In this document: in pieces, positions 6,159 through 12,526 of the stretch
Position numbering within the stretch: position 1 is the first letter of the stretch
How the letters are laid out: every line of letters begins with the position of its first letter
Origin: an uncultured Leucobacter sp.
GTDB lineage: Bacteria > Actinomycetota > Actinomycetes > Actinomycetales > Microbacteriaceae
DNA length: 13,261 nt
Reading direction: 5' to 3'
Assembly (NCBI GenBank): GCA_937872275.1
Contig: CALMSE010000015.1
Coordinates: 1-13,261 of the forward strand
Notes under the pieces: model-generated
Told to the model about the DNA's origin: nothing
The model's input: only the letters and a program-made list of their open reading frames with translations
Database searches by the model: none
Translations under genes and position numbers: made by a program

Positions 6159-7631
6159 ATGATCCAGAACGAGCAGGGGATCGCCTTCCCCTACATCAAC
6201 GGCGCCCGGGACACGAGCGCGAACGCCGAGCTGATCGACGACGTGAACCCCGCCACGGGGGAGCTCATCGCGCGCGTGGTCGCGAGCAGCGCGGAGCAGG
6301 TCGATGCCGCCGTGCGCGCGGCTCGCTCGGTGTTCGAGGCCGGCAGCTGGAGCCGGGCCGAGCCCGCGTTCCGCAGGGACGTCATGCTCCGCTTCGCCGA
6401 TCTGATCGAGGAGCATCTCGATGAGCTGGCCGGGCTCGACTCGAGCGAGGCCGGCAAGCCGCTCGCCTCGTGCCGCGAGGGCGACATCCCCGATCTGATC
6501 GAGGCCATCCGCTGGTACGCGCAGACGGCCGACAAGCGGTTCGGGCGCACCAGCCCGTCGCGGCCGGGCAGCGTGGGCCTCATCACCCACGAGCCGGTGG
6601 GCGTGGTAGCGGCCGTGATCCCGTGGAACTTCCCCTGCGGAACGCTCTCGTGGAAGCTCGGGCCCGCGCTCGTCACCGGGAACTCCGTGATCGTGAAGCC
6701 CGCCGAGCAGACCCCGCTCGCGGCGCTGCGGCTCGCCGAGCTCGCGACCGAGGCGGGCCTGCCCGACGGGGTGCTGAACGTGCTCCCGGGGCATGGGCAC
6801 ATCACCGGGCGCGCGCTCGGCCTGCACCCCGATGTCGACGCGGTCACCTTCACCGGCTCGACCGAGGTGGGGCGGGCGTTCTTGCGCTACTCGGCCGACA
6901 GCAACCTCAAGGAGGTCTCGCTCGAACTCGGCGGCAAGAGCCCGCAGATCGTGTTCGCCGACATGGCCGACAGCATCGACGCGGTCGTGGAGCAGGTCGG
7001 CGTCGCGACCTTCATGAACATGGGGGAGAACTGCACCTGCGGCTCTCGCGTGCTCGTGCAGCGGCCGATCTACGAGCGGTTCGTCGAGCTGTTCGTGGAG
7101 GAAGCCGGGCGCTGGACCGTGGGCCATCCGGCCGCGCCGGAGACCCTCATCGGCCCGCTGGTCGACGAGGCGCAGCTCGCCCGGGTGCAGGGCTATGTCG
7201 AGGGCGCGGTCGCGAAGGGCGCGCGGATCAGGAGCGGAGGGCGTCGGATCCTGGAGGAGACCGGAGGCTGGTTCTTCGAGCCCACCGTCATCACCGACGC
7301 CGACGCCTCGGCGACGATCATGCGCGAGGAGGTGTTCGGCCCGGTCGCCTGCGTCGTCCCGTTCGACACGGAGGAGGAGGCGGTCGCACTCGCGAACGAC
7401 ACCGTCTACGGGCTCGCGGCATCGGTCTTCACCCGGGACGTCGCCGCCGCGCACCGGGTCAGCCGAGCGGTGCGCGCCGGCACGGTGTCGGTCAACTGCT
7501 ACAGCGAGGGGGACATCTCGACGCCCTTCGGCGGGTTCAAGCAGTCCGGCTTCGGCGGCCGCGACAAGGGACTGGAGGCTCTGGCGCAGTACTCCAACGT
7601 CAAGACCACCTGGATCAACCTCGAGATCTGA
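6159..7631 (+). CDS. NAD(P)-dependent aldehyde dehydrogenase, PuuC-like
   Basis: Oxidises the aldehyde made by the amine oxidase to a carboxylic acid. At 490 residues it has normal family length. Seen: N157 in PWNFP, cofactor-site K180 (VIVKPAEQTP), general base E256 (LELGGK), nucleophile C292 in GENCTCG, and EEVFGPV at 390-396. The C-terminal part (GDISTPFGGFKQSGFGGRDK, 451-470, then KTTWINL) resembles the gamma-glutamyl-aminobutyraldehyde dehydrogenase PuuC and betaine-aldehyde-type enzymes. Unusual are Glu in place of the common Gln before the nucleophile and a second cysteine, C294, where Ala is common. The start at 6159 follows GGAGG (6146-6150) at 8 bp and lies 3 bp after the oxidase stop, so the two are surely co-transcribed. 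It is the last gene of the operon; a convergent operon follows. Confidence 0.95.
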   Translation: MIQNEQGIAFPYINGARDTSANAELIDDVNPATGELIARVVASSAEQVDAAVRAARSVFEAGSWSRAEPAFRRDVMLRFADLIEEHLDELAGLDSSEAGKPLASCREGDIPDLIEAIRWYAQTADKRFGRTSPSRPGSVGLITHEPVGVVAAVIPWNFPCGTLSWKLGPALVTGNSVIVKPAEQTPLAALRLAELATEAGLPDGVLNVLPGHGHITGRALGLHPDVDAVTFTGSTEVGRAFLRYSADSNLKEVSLELGGKSPQIVFADMADSIDAVVEQVGVATFMNMGENCTCGSRVLVQRPIYERFVELFVEEAGRWTVGHPAAPETLIGPLVDEAQLARVQGYVEGAVAKGARIRSGGRRILEETGGWFFEPTVITDADASATIMREEVFGPVACVVPFDTEEEAVALANDTVYGLAASVFTRDVAAAHRVSRAVRAGTVSVNCYSEGDISTPFGGFKQSGFGGRDKGLEALAQYSNVKTTWINLEI

Positions 7632-7638
7632 GTCGAAT

Positions 7639-7656
7639 GGAGTCCGACCCGACTCC
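7639..7656. terminator. Stem-loop between convergent operons, weak terminator candidate
   Basis: GGAGTC-CGACCC-GACTCC, a perfect 6-bp stem in the 60-bp gap between the end of the aldehyde dehydrogenase and the end of the ABC permease. An overlapping alternative pairs GAGTCG (7630-7635) with CGACTC (7650-7655). There is no T-tract on either side, so intrinsic termination is doubtful, but the position suits a bidirectional transcript end. Confidence 0.35.
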
Positions 7657-7691
7657 GCCTCGCGACCTTCGGGAACGGGCCGGCCGAGCGG

Positions 7692-8459
7692 CTAGGCGGT
7701 CTTGCGACGATAGATGCGCATGGCGGTCGCGTAGGCGACGATCAGGATTCCCGCGCACCAGGCCAGCGCGACCCAGATGTCGCCACCGGCGGGCCGGCCC
7801 GCGAACAGCTCGCGGATCGCGTTCACGATCGAGGTCACCGGCTGGTGCTCGGCGAACCAGCGCACAGGGCCGGGCATGGAATCCGTCGGCACGAACGCCG
7901 AGCTGATGAACGGCAGGAAGATGAGGGGGTAGGAGAACGCGCTCGCCCCGTCCACGCTTCTCGCGGTGAGGCCCGGGATCACGGCCAACCAGGTGAGTGC
8001 GAGGGTGAACAGGAGCAGGATGCCGGCGATCGCGAGCCAGGCGCCCGCTCCGGCACCCGTGCGGAAGCCCAGGAGCAGGGAGACGCCGAGCACCGCCGCG
8101 AGCGAGGCCGCGTTCGACACGAGCGAGGTGAGCACGTGGGCCCACAGCACGGATGAGCCCGCGATGGGCATGGATCTGAAGCGCTCGAGGATGCCGCCCC
8201 GCATGTCCATGAAGAGCCGGAACGCGGTGTAGGCGACGCCCGAGGCGATCGTGATGAGCAGGATCCCGGGCAGCAGGTAGTCCACGTACGAGCCGGAGCC
8301 CGAGCCGGTGTCGATGGCTCCGCCGAGGACGTAGACGAACAGCAGCATCAGCGCGATCGGGATGATCGCGGTGGTGATGATGGTGTCCGGGCTGCGCAGC
8401 ACGTGCCGCAGCGAGCGCCCGGTCAGAACCGCCGTGTCGCCGAGGGGACGGGCGCTCAC
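7692..8459 (-). CDS. ABC-2 type transporter permease (DrrB-like)
   Basis: Membrane half of an ABC exporter, 255 residues with six hydrophobic segments (about 29-47, 62-80, 109-131, 139-160, 174-190 and 228-247). ERFRSMPIAGSSVLWAH at 92-108 and the FVPTDSMPGPVRWFAEHQPV stretch at 189-208 are typical of the DrrB/daunorubicin-resistance group. The GTG start at 8459 overlaps the ATPase stop by 4 bp (GTGA), with GGAGGAAC a few bases before it, so translation is coupled. It works with the ATPase encoded just upstream to export an unknown, probably hydrophobic, compound. Longer upstream extensions of this frame run antisense to nothing but lie inside the ATPase gene and are not real. Confidence 0.92.
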   Translation of the reverse strand: MSARPLGDTAVLTGRSLRHVLRSPDTIITTAIIPIALMLLFVYVLGGAIDTGSGSGSYVDYLLPGILLITIASGVAYTAFRLFMDMRGGILERFRSMPIAGSSVLWAHVLTSLVSNAASLAAVLGVSLLLGFRTGAGAGAWLAIAGILLLFTLALTWLAVIPGLTARSVDGASAFSYPLIFLPFISSAFVPTDSMPGPVRWFAEHQPVTSIVNAIRELFAGRPAGGDIWVALAWCAGILIVAYATAMRIYRRKTA

Positions 8460-9259
8460 GGCCGTTCCTCCTCGGCGCTCGCGGCGCCGCCGGGCGCGCG
8501 TTGCTCGCCGCCGGTGCCGACGATGGCGAGGAAGACCTCCTCCAGGCTCGGCTGCTTCTCGACGTACTCGACCTTCGCGGGCGGGAGCAGCCGCTTCAGC
8601 TCGGCGAGCGTGCCGTTCGCGATGATCCGCCCCTCGTGGAGGATCGCGATGCGATCGGCGAGCCGCTCGGCCTCCTCCAGGTACTGCGTCGTCAGCAGTA
8701 CCGTCGTCCCGCGCGCGGCGAGTCGCTCGACGGTCCGCCAGACCTCGGCGCGCGCCTCGGGATCGAGCCCGGTGGTCGGCTCGTCGAGGAAGACGACCGG
8801 CGGATCGCCGACGAGGCTCATCGCGATGTCCAGACGCCGGCGCATGCCCCCCGAATACGTCGAGACGCGCCGTCCACCGGCCTCCCTCAGCGAGAACCGG
8901 CTCAGCAGCTCGTCCGCGGTCCGGCGGGGATGAGGCAGGTGCCGGAGCCTGGCGACGAGGACGAGGTTCTCGCGCCCGGTGAGGATCTCGTCGACGGCGG
9001 CGAACTGGCCGGTGAGGCTGATCGACTCGCGCACGCGGGCGGGCTGCTCCCGGACGTCGACGCCGTCGACCTCCGCCGTGCCCGCGTCGGCGGCGAGCAG
9101 CGTGGAGAGGATCCTCACCGCGGTGGTCTTGCCCGCGCCGTTCGAGCCGAGCAGGGCGAAGATGCTGCCCCGCTCCACTTCGAAGTCGACGCCGCGCAGC
9201 ACGTGCCGGCCCGAGAAGGACTTCCTCAGACCGGATACGCGGAGGGCGGGGCCGGCCAC
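8456..9259 (-). CDS. ABC transporter ATP-binding protein (DrrA-like)
   Basis: ATPase of the exporter, 267 residues. Walker A GSNGAGKT (38-45), Q-loop Q85, signature YSGGM (135-139), Walker B VVFLDE (155-160) and D-loop TTGLD (162-166). The H-loop position holds Gln (TTQYLEEAERLADR, 190-203), which is usual in the DrrA group and supports the assignment. The GTG at 9259 is chosen because it lies 2 bp after the DUF1048 stop, and the family core (LRVSGLRKSF) begins six residues later. No strong Shine-Dalgarno site is seen, so the gene is probably read by coupling from DUF1048. The frame is open further upstream, but only across the DUF1048 gene. Confidence 0.93.
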   Translation of the reverse strand: MAGPALRVSGLRKSFSGRHVLRGVDFEVERGSIFALLGSNGAGKTTAVRILSTLLAADAGTAEVDGVDVREQPARVRESISLTGQFAAVDEILTGRENLVLVARLRHLPHPRRTADELLSRFSLREAGGRRVSTYSGGMRRRLDIAMSLVGDPPVVFLDEPTTGLDPEARAEVWRTVERLAARGTTVLLTTQYLEEAERLADRIAILHEGRIIANGTLAELKRLLPPAKVEYVEKQPSLEEVFLAIVGTGGEQRAPGGAASAEEERP

Positions 9260-9261
9260 GG

Positions 9262-9633
9262 TCAGGACTGCTTCCGCTTCGCGTCGTCGATCTCCCGGAC
9301 GAGCCGGGCGCGCTCCTTGTCCATCCAGTGCTTCCCGCCGTACGCCTGGGCGAAGCCCTCTGCGAACTCGACCGGGTCGTCGCCGACGATCGAGCCCACC
9401 GGGGTGCCGTCGAGGGCGGCGCGCTCCCAGAGCTCGGCGTGATCCACGAACATGCGCACAACGGTGTCGCCGTCCGTGATCCCGGCGCAGTGCATGAGGT
9501 ACCGGTTGCAGGCCTCCGCCGCGGCGAGGTAGGGCTCGGGCAGGGCCTCCAGGCGCTCCTTCGCCTGCTTGTACCGCCTCTTCTGCTCGAGGGAGCCGGT
9601 GATCTTCTCGATCCATCCTGCGGCCATGGTCAT
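9262..9633 (-). CDS. DUF1048 family protein
   Basis: A 123-residue, highly charged, mostly helical soluble protein with no known reaction. Features: WIEKITGSLEQKRRYKQAKE near the N-terminus (7-26), FVDHAELWERAALDG (62-76) and WMDKERARLVREIDDAKRKQ at the C-terminus (103-122). DUF1048 proteins commonly accompany PadR regulators and ABC exporters, and this gene sits exactly between them. The ATG at 9633 overlaps the padR stop by 4 bp (ATGA) and follows AAGGAGAA; a second ATG two codons later (9627) is possible. It may be a partner or modulator of PadR or the transporter; this is inference from the neighbourhood. Confidence 0.85.
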   Translation of the reverse strand: MTMAAGWIEKITGSLEQKRRYKQAKERLEALPEPYLAAAEACNRYLMHCAGITDGDTVVRMFVDHAELWERAALDGTPVGSIVGDDPVEFAEGFAQAYGGKHWMDKERARLVREIDDAKRKQS

Positions 9634-9959
9634 CGTTCTCCTTCGTGCAGCTCTTCGATGCGGTCGGCGAGGAAGCCCCATGCGGCCCAGAACTCCTCGA
9701 GATGCGCGCGGCCCCGATCGTTCAGGGAGTACACCTTGCGCGGCGGCCCCTTCTCCGAGGGCACCCGCTCGACGTCGACGAGGCCGCGCTGCTCGATGCG
9801 GATGAGGAGCGCGTAGATCGTGCCCTCGGCGATCTCCGCGAATCCCCGCTCCCGCAGGCGGGCGGTGATCTCGTAGCCGTAGGCGGCCCGTGTGCGCAGG
9901 GTGGCGAGCACGATGCCTTCAAGGGTGCCCTTGAGCATCTCGGTCATCTGCTTCCCCAC
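9630..9959 (-). CDS. PadR family transcriptional regulator
   Basis: A 109-residue winged-helix repressor, small PadR subgroup. Seen: YGYEI (27-31), recognition-helix part EGTIYALLIRIEQRGLV (45-61), wing PPRKVYSLNDRGR (72-84) and a C-terminal dimerisation helix. PadR proteins usually repress their own operon and are released by the exported compound. It is the first gene of the four-gene operon padR-DUF1048-ATPase-permease. The GTG at 9959 has GAGAGG 6 bp upstream; the ATG at 9947 (residue 5) with GGGGAAG upstream is an equally acceptable start. The large dyad at 9975-10016, just upstream, is the likely operator. Confidence 0.93.
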   Translation of the reverse strand: MGKQMTEMLKGTLEGIVLATLRTRAAYGYEITARLRERGFAEIAEGTIYALLIRIEQRGLVDVERVPSEKGPPRKVYSLNDRGRAHLEEFWAAWGFLADRIEELHEGER

Positions 9960-9974
9960 GGATCGCCTCTCGAC

Positions 9975-10003
9975 TAGTCAGTGATATTGCGTACCGGTAT
10001 AAA
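9975..10003 (+). promoter_or_regulatory. Candidate rightward promoter inside the dyad
   Basis: TAGTCA (9975-9980), 17 bp, then TATAAA (9998-10003) reads as a sigma-70-type promoter towards the KimA-like gene. By symmetry the minus strand carries TAGTCA (10016-10011) with 17 bp to TACGCA (9993-9988), a poorer -10, for padR. Both would be covered by a protein bound to the dyad, so PadR may influence the potassium genes too. Confidence 0.4.
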
Positions 10004-10016
10004 GTAACACTGACTA
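9975..10016. promoter_or_regulatory. 42-bp dyad, likely PadR operator between divergent operons
   Basis: Outer arms TAGTCAGTG (9975-9983) and CACTGACTA (10008-10016) are perfect 9-bp inverted repeats, and the centre is the 8-bp palindrome TACCGGTA (9992-9999). All three share the same centre of symmetry (9995.5). The stretch is AT-rich against its surroundings. It starts 15 bp from the padR GTG start, a good place for autoregulation. The spacing of the outer arms suggests two bound dimers or a wrapped dimer; the sequence alone does not decide. Confidence 0.65.
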
Positions 10017-10070
10017 CTGAGGGAAGGCAAGACCGAACAGCGCGGGCGACCGGGGGAGAGGCGCCGCCCG

Positions 10071-10111
10071 TCGTGAGGATTTCGTGAGGTTCCGGGGCCA
10101 GGCCGTATGGA
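10071..10111 (+). promoter_or_regulatory. 11-bp phased direct repeats plus -10, candidate response-regulator site
   Basis: TCGTGAGG occurs at 10071-10078 and again at 10082-10089, an exact 11-bp step, which is the binding pattern of OmpR/PhoB-type response regulators. A related CCGTCAGG lies at 10114-10121. TATGGA (10106-10111) stands 16 bp after the second copy, the place of a -10 when the activator site takes over the -35. The KdpD-type sensor downstream makes KdpE the natural candidate. The rest of the 10017-10192 leader shows no riboswitch or open frame that I can support. Confidence 0.45.
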
Positions 10112-10192
10112 ATCCGTCAGGATCGGCTCCGCGAGGGCGGTGCAGCGGTTCGATGGGAGTGCGCCGAACGGCGCCCCAGCAGAACGAATGCC

Positions 10193-12226
10193 GTGAGGAG
10201 TGATCGGGTTCTCGTGTCGAATCGTGGACGCGGAGAGGTCTCCGCGAAGTCCGAAGCGGAGCGCTCCTCCCTGGAGATCGCCCCGCGCGAGCGTCTCCGA
10301 CCCGGGCGCGGGGCGGCGCTCGGCCGGTGGCTCCTGGCGGACACCGCGGTGGCGCCCGGCAGGCAGATCGGCCCGCACGGCCGCCCCGAACGGCAGCACC
10401 GCGCCCACTGGCTGCGGGTGATGTGCCTCACCGGTCTCGACTACTTCTCGACGCTCGGCTATCAGCCGGCCATCGCCGCCCTCGCCGCGGGCGCGGTCGC
10501 CCCGATCGCGACGATCCTGCTGGTGCTCGTGACGCTCGCGGCCGCGCTGCCGGTGTACCGGCGCGTGGCCCGCGAGAGCCCGCACGGCGCCGGTTCGATC
10601 GCGATGCTCGCGAGGCTGCTGCCCCGCTGGGGCGGCAAGCTCACCGTGCTCGCCCTCCTCGGTTTCGCCGCCACCGACTTCATGATCACCATGACGCTCT
10701 CGGCGGCCGATGCGACCGCGCACCTCGTGGAGAACCCGTTCGCACCCGAGGCGCTGCGCGGCCAGGAGGTCGTGATCACCCTCGCGCTGCTGGCCGGGCT
10801 CGGAATCGTCTTCCTCCGCGGCTTCCGCGAGGCCATCCGTCTGGCCACGGCGCTCGTGGCGGGCTTCCTCGCCGTGAACCTGATCGTGATCGTCGTCGCG
10901 CTCGCGCATCTCGCGGAGAACCCGGTCGTGCTCGGGGAGTGGTGGACGGTGCTGACCACCCAGCACGGCGACCCGCTGCTCGTCGCAGCGGTGGCGCTCG
11001 TCGTGTTCCCGCGGTTGGCGCTCGGGCTCTCCGGCTTCGAGACCGGCGTCGCCGTGATGCCGCAGATCCGCGGTGACGAGAGCGACACGGAGGAGCGGCC
11101 CGAGGGGCGCATCCGCGGCGCGCGGCGCCTCCTCACCACCTCGGCGCTCATCATGAGCGGCTTCCTCGTCACCTCGTCCATCACGACCGTGGCCCTGATT
11201 CCGGAGGAGGAGTTCCGGGAGGGCGGCGAGGCCAACGGCCGCGCGCTCGCGTACCTCGCGCACGCCTACCTCGGCGAGGGCTTCGGAACCGTCTACGACC
11301 TCATCACGATCGCGATCCTGTGGTTCGCCGGCGCCTCCGCCATGGCGGGGCTGCTGAATCTTGTGCCCCGGTACCTTCCCCGCTACGGGATGGCGCCGGC
11401 CTGGGCCCGCGCGACCCGCCCGCTGGTGCTCGTGTTCACCGGCATCGCGTTCCTCATCACGATCCTCTTCCAGGCCAGCGTCGACGCGCAGGGAGGCGCC
11501 TACGCCACCGGGGTGCTCGTGCTCATCACCTCCGCGGCGATCGCGGTCACGCTCGCGGCGCACCGGCGCGGGCAGCGCGGGGCGACGCTCGGGTTCGGGA
11601 TCGCGACCGCCGTGTTCCTCTACACGACCGTCGCGAACATCGTCGAGCGGCCCGATGGCATCAAGATCGCCGGCTGCTTCATCGTCGGCATCGTCGCCGT
11701 CAGCCTGGTGTCCCGGGTGGCCCGGTCGACCGAGCTGCGCGCGACGGCGGTGCGCCTGGACCCGTCGGCCGAGATGCTCGTCGACCGGACGGCGGACGGC
11801 GTGACGCGCCTCATCGCGCACACGCCCGATGATCTCAGCGCCCAGCGCTACGGGGAGAAGCTGCGGCACGCGCGGCTCGCACATCACCTGCCCGACGACG
11901 ATGCGCTGTTCATCGAGGTCGTCGTGGCGGACAGCTCCGACTTCGAGGACGAACTGCTCGTGCGCGGCACCCTGCGCCACGGCTTCCGGGTGCTGACGGT
12001 GCGGGCCAGCTCCGTGCCCAACGCGATCGCCGCGGTGTCGCTGCATCTGCGCGACGAGCTCGGCCGCACCCCGCACATCTACTTCCGGTGGACCGAGGGC
12101 AACCCCCTCGTGGGCCTGCTCCGCTTCCTGATCTTCGGCGAGGGCGAGATCGCCCCCATGACGCGGGAAGTGCTGCGCGAGGCCGAGCCGGACGTCACCA
12201 GGCGTCCCTGGGTGCATGTCGCCTGA
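10193..12226 (+). CDS. KimA-like potassium importer (APC/KUP-type membrane protein)
   Basis: A 677-residue membrane protein with about 12 hydrophobic segments from residue 77 to 507 and a soluble C-terminal domain (508-677). [10 protein letters not shown] (81-90) gives D83 and Y90 with a 7-residue step, TDFMIT (161-166) gives D162 and T166, and GLSGFETG (278-285) gives S280 and E283. These match, in spacing, the potassium-site residues I recall for Bacillus subtilis KimA (D36/Y43, D117/T121, T230/E233). Such genes are often annotated only as amino acid permeases. It is 54 bp ahead of the TatA-like gene and KdpD-type sensor, which supports a potassium role. The N-terminus before the first helix is about 75 residues, Arg-rich and longer than in KimA. 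The GTG at 10193 lacks a clear Shine-Dalgarno site; GTG at 10214 is the other choice. Confidence 0.8.
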   Translation: MRSDRVLVSNRGRGEVSAKSEAERSSLEIAPRERLRPGRGAALGRWLLADTAVAPGRQIGPHGRPERQHRAHWLRVMCLTGLDYFSTLGYQPAIAALAAGAVAPIATILLVLVTLAAALPVYRRVARESPHGAGSIAMLARLLPRWGGKLTVLALLGFAATDFMITMTLSAADATAHLVENPFAPEALRGQEVVITLALLAGLGIVFLRGFREAIRLATALVAGFLAVNLIVIVVALAHLAENPVVLGEWWTVLTTQHGDPLLVAAVALVVFPRLALGLSGFETGVAVMPQIRGDESDTEERPEGRIRGARRLLTTSALIMSGFLVTSSITTVALIPEEEFREGGEANGRALAYLAHAYLGEGFGTVYDLITIAILWFAGASAMAGLLNLVPRYLPRYGMAPAWARATRPLVLVFTGIAFLITILFQASVDAQGGAYATGVLVLITSAAIAVTLAAHRRGQRGATLGFGIATAVFLYTTVANIVERPDGIKIAGCFIVGIVAVSLVSRVARSTELRATAVRLDPSAEMLVDRTADGVTRLIAHTPDDLSAQRYGEKLRHARLAHHLPDDDALFIEVVVADSSDFEDELLVRGTLRHGFRVLTVRASSVPNAIAAVSLHLRDELGRTPHIYFRWTEGNPLVGLLRFLIFGEGEIAPMTREVLREAEPDVTRRPWVHVA

Positions 12227-12228
12227 CG

Positions 12229-12263
12229 CACCGCGGAGCGGTGGAGGGTCCCCGTCCGGGGGA
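12229..12263 (+). other. Two small hairpins between importer and tatA-like gene
   Basis: CACCGC-GGA-GCGGTG (12229-12243, 6-bp stem) is followed by CCCC-GTCC-GGGG (12250-12261). There is no T-tract. They occupy most of the 54-bp gap and may tune read-through or mRNA stability. The likely ribosome site of the next gene (GGGAAGAG, 12269-12276) stays outside both stems. Confidence 0.3.
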
Positions 12264-12280
12264 GGAAAGGGAAGAGACCG

Positions 12281-12526
12281 ATGATCGGAAACCTGAGCGG
12301 AGCGCACCTGATCGCCATTCTCGCGATCGTGCTGCTGATCTTCGGGGCGCCGAGGCTGCCCGCGCTCGCCAAGAGCCTCGGGCAATCCATGCGGATCCTG
12401 AAGCGGGAGGCGTTCGACGCGGCCGTCGCGCAGCCGGAGGACGCGGCGCCGGGCGACACGACGGAGGACACGGCGGACCCGCCGCGGACTACCCTGGGAT
12501 CGACGGACGGAGAGGCGAGGCCATGA
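12281..12526 (+). CDS. tatA: TatA/E family small membrane protein
   Basis: An 81-residue protein with the TatA layout: a short periplasm-facing start, one membrane helix (about 8-22), the hinge FGAPRLPALAKSLGQSM (21-37) with the family FGxxxLPxxxxxxG pattern, then an amphipathic helix and an acidic, disordered tail. TatA forms the translocation element of the twin-arginine export system together with TatC, which is absent here. The gene lies between a potassium importer and a KdpD-type sensor and overlaps the latter by 4 bp (ATGA at 12523-12526), an unusual place; it may be a second TatA copy with a special role. The ATG follows GGGAAGAG at 4 bp. Confidence 0.85.
   Translation: MIGNLSGAHLIAILAIVLLIFGAPRLPALAKSLGQSMRILKREAFDAAVAQPEDAAPGDTTEDTADPPRTTLGSTDGEARP

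Noticed and set aside
4023..7454. Very long open frame on the minus strand (over 1100 codons) opposite the amine oxidase and dehydrogenase
   Set aside because: The strand is open because of strong GC bias at third positions of the plus-strand genes. Its translation is a His/Arg/Asp-rich mix without any domain, while the plus strand has complete catalytic motifs.
10017..10192. Cyclic di-AMP (ydaO-type) riboswitch in the leader of the KimA-like gene
   Set aside because: It would make biological sense, but I could not recognise the conserved core or pairing by eye. A covariance-model search would decide.
9974..12385. 803-codon minus-strand frame opposite the potassium importer
   Set aside because: Same GC-driven shadow; no domain is recognised, and it runs antisense to a well-defined membrane protein.
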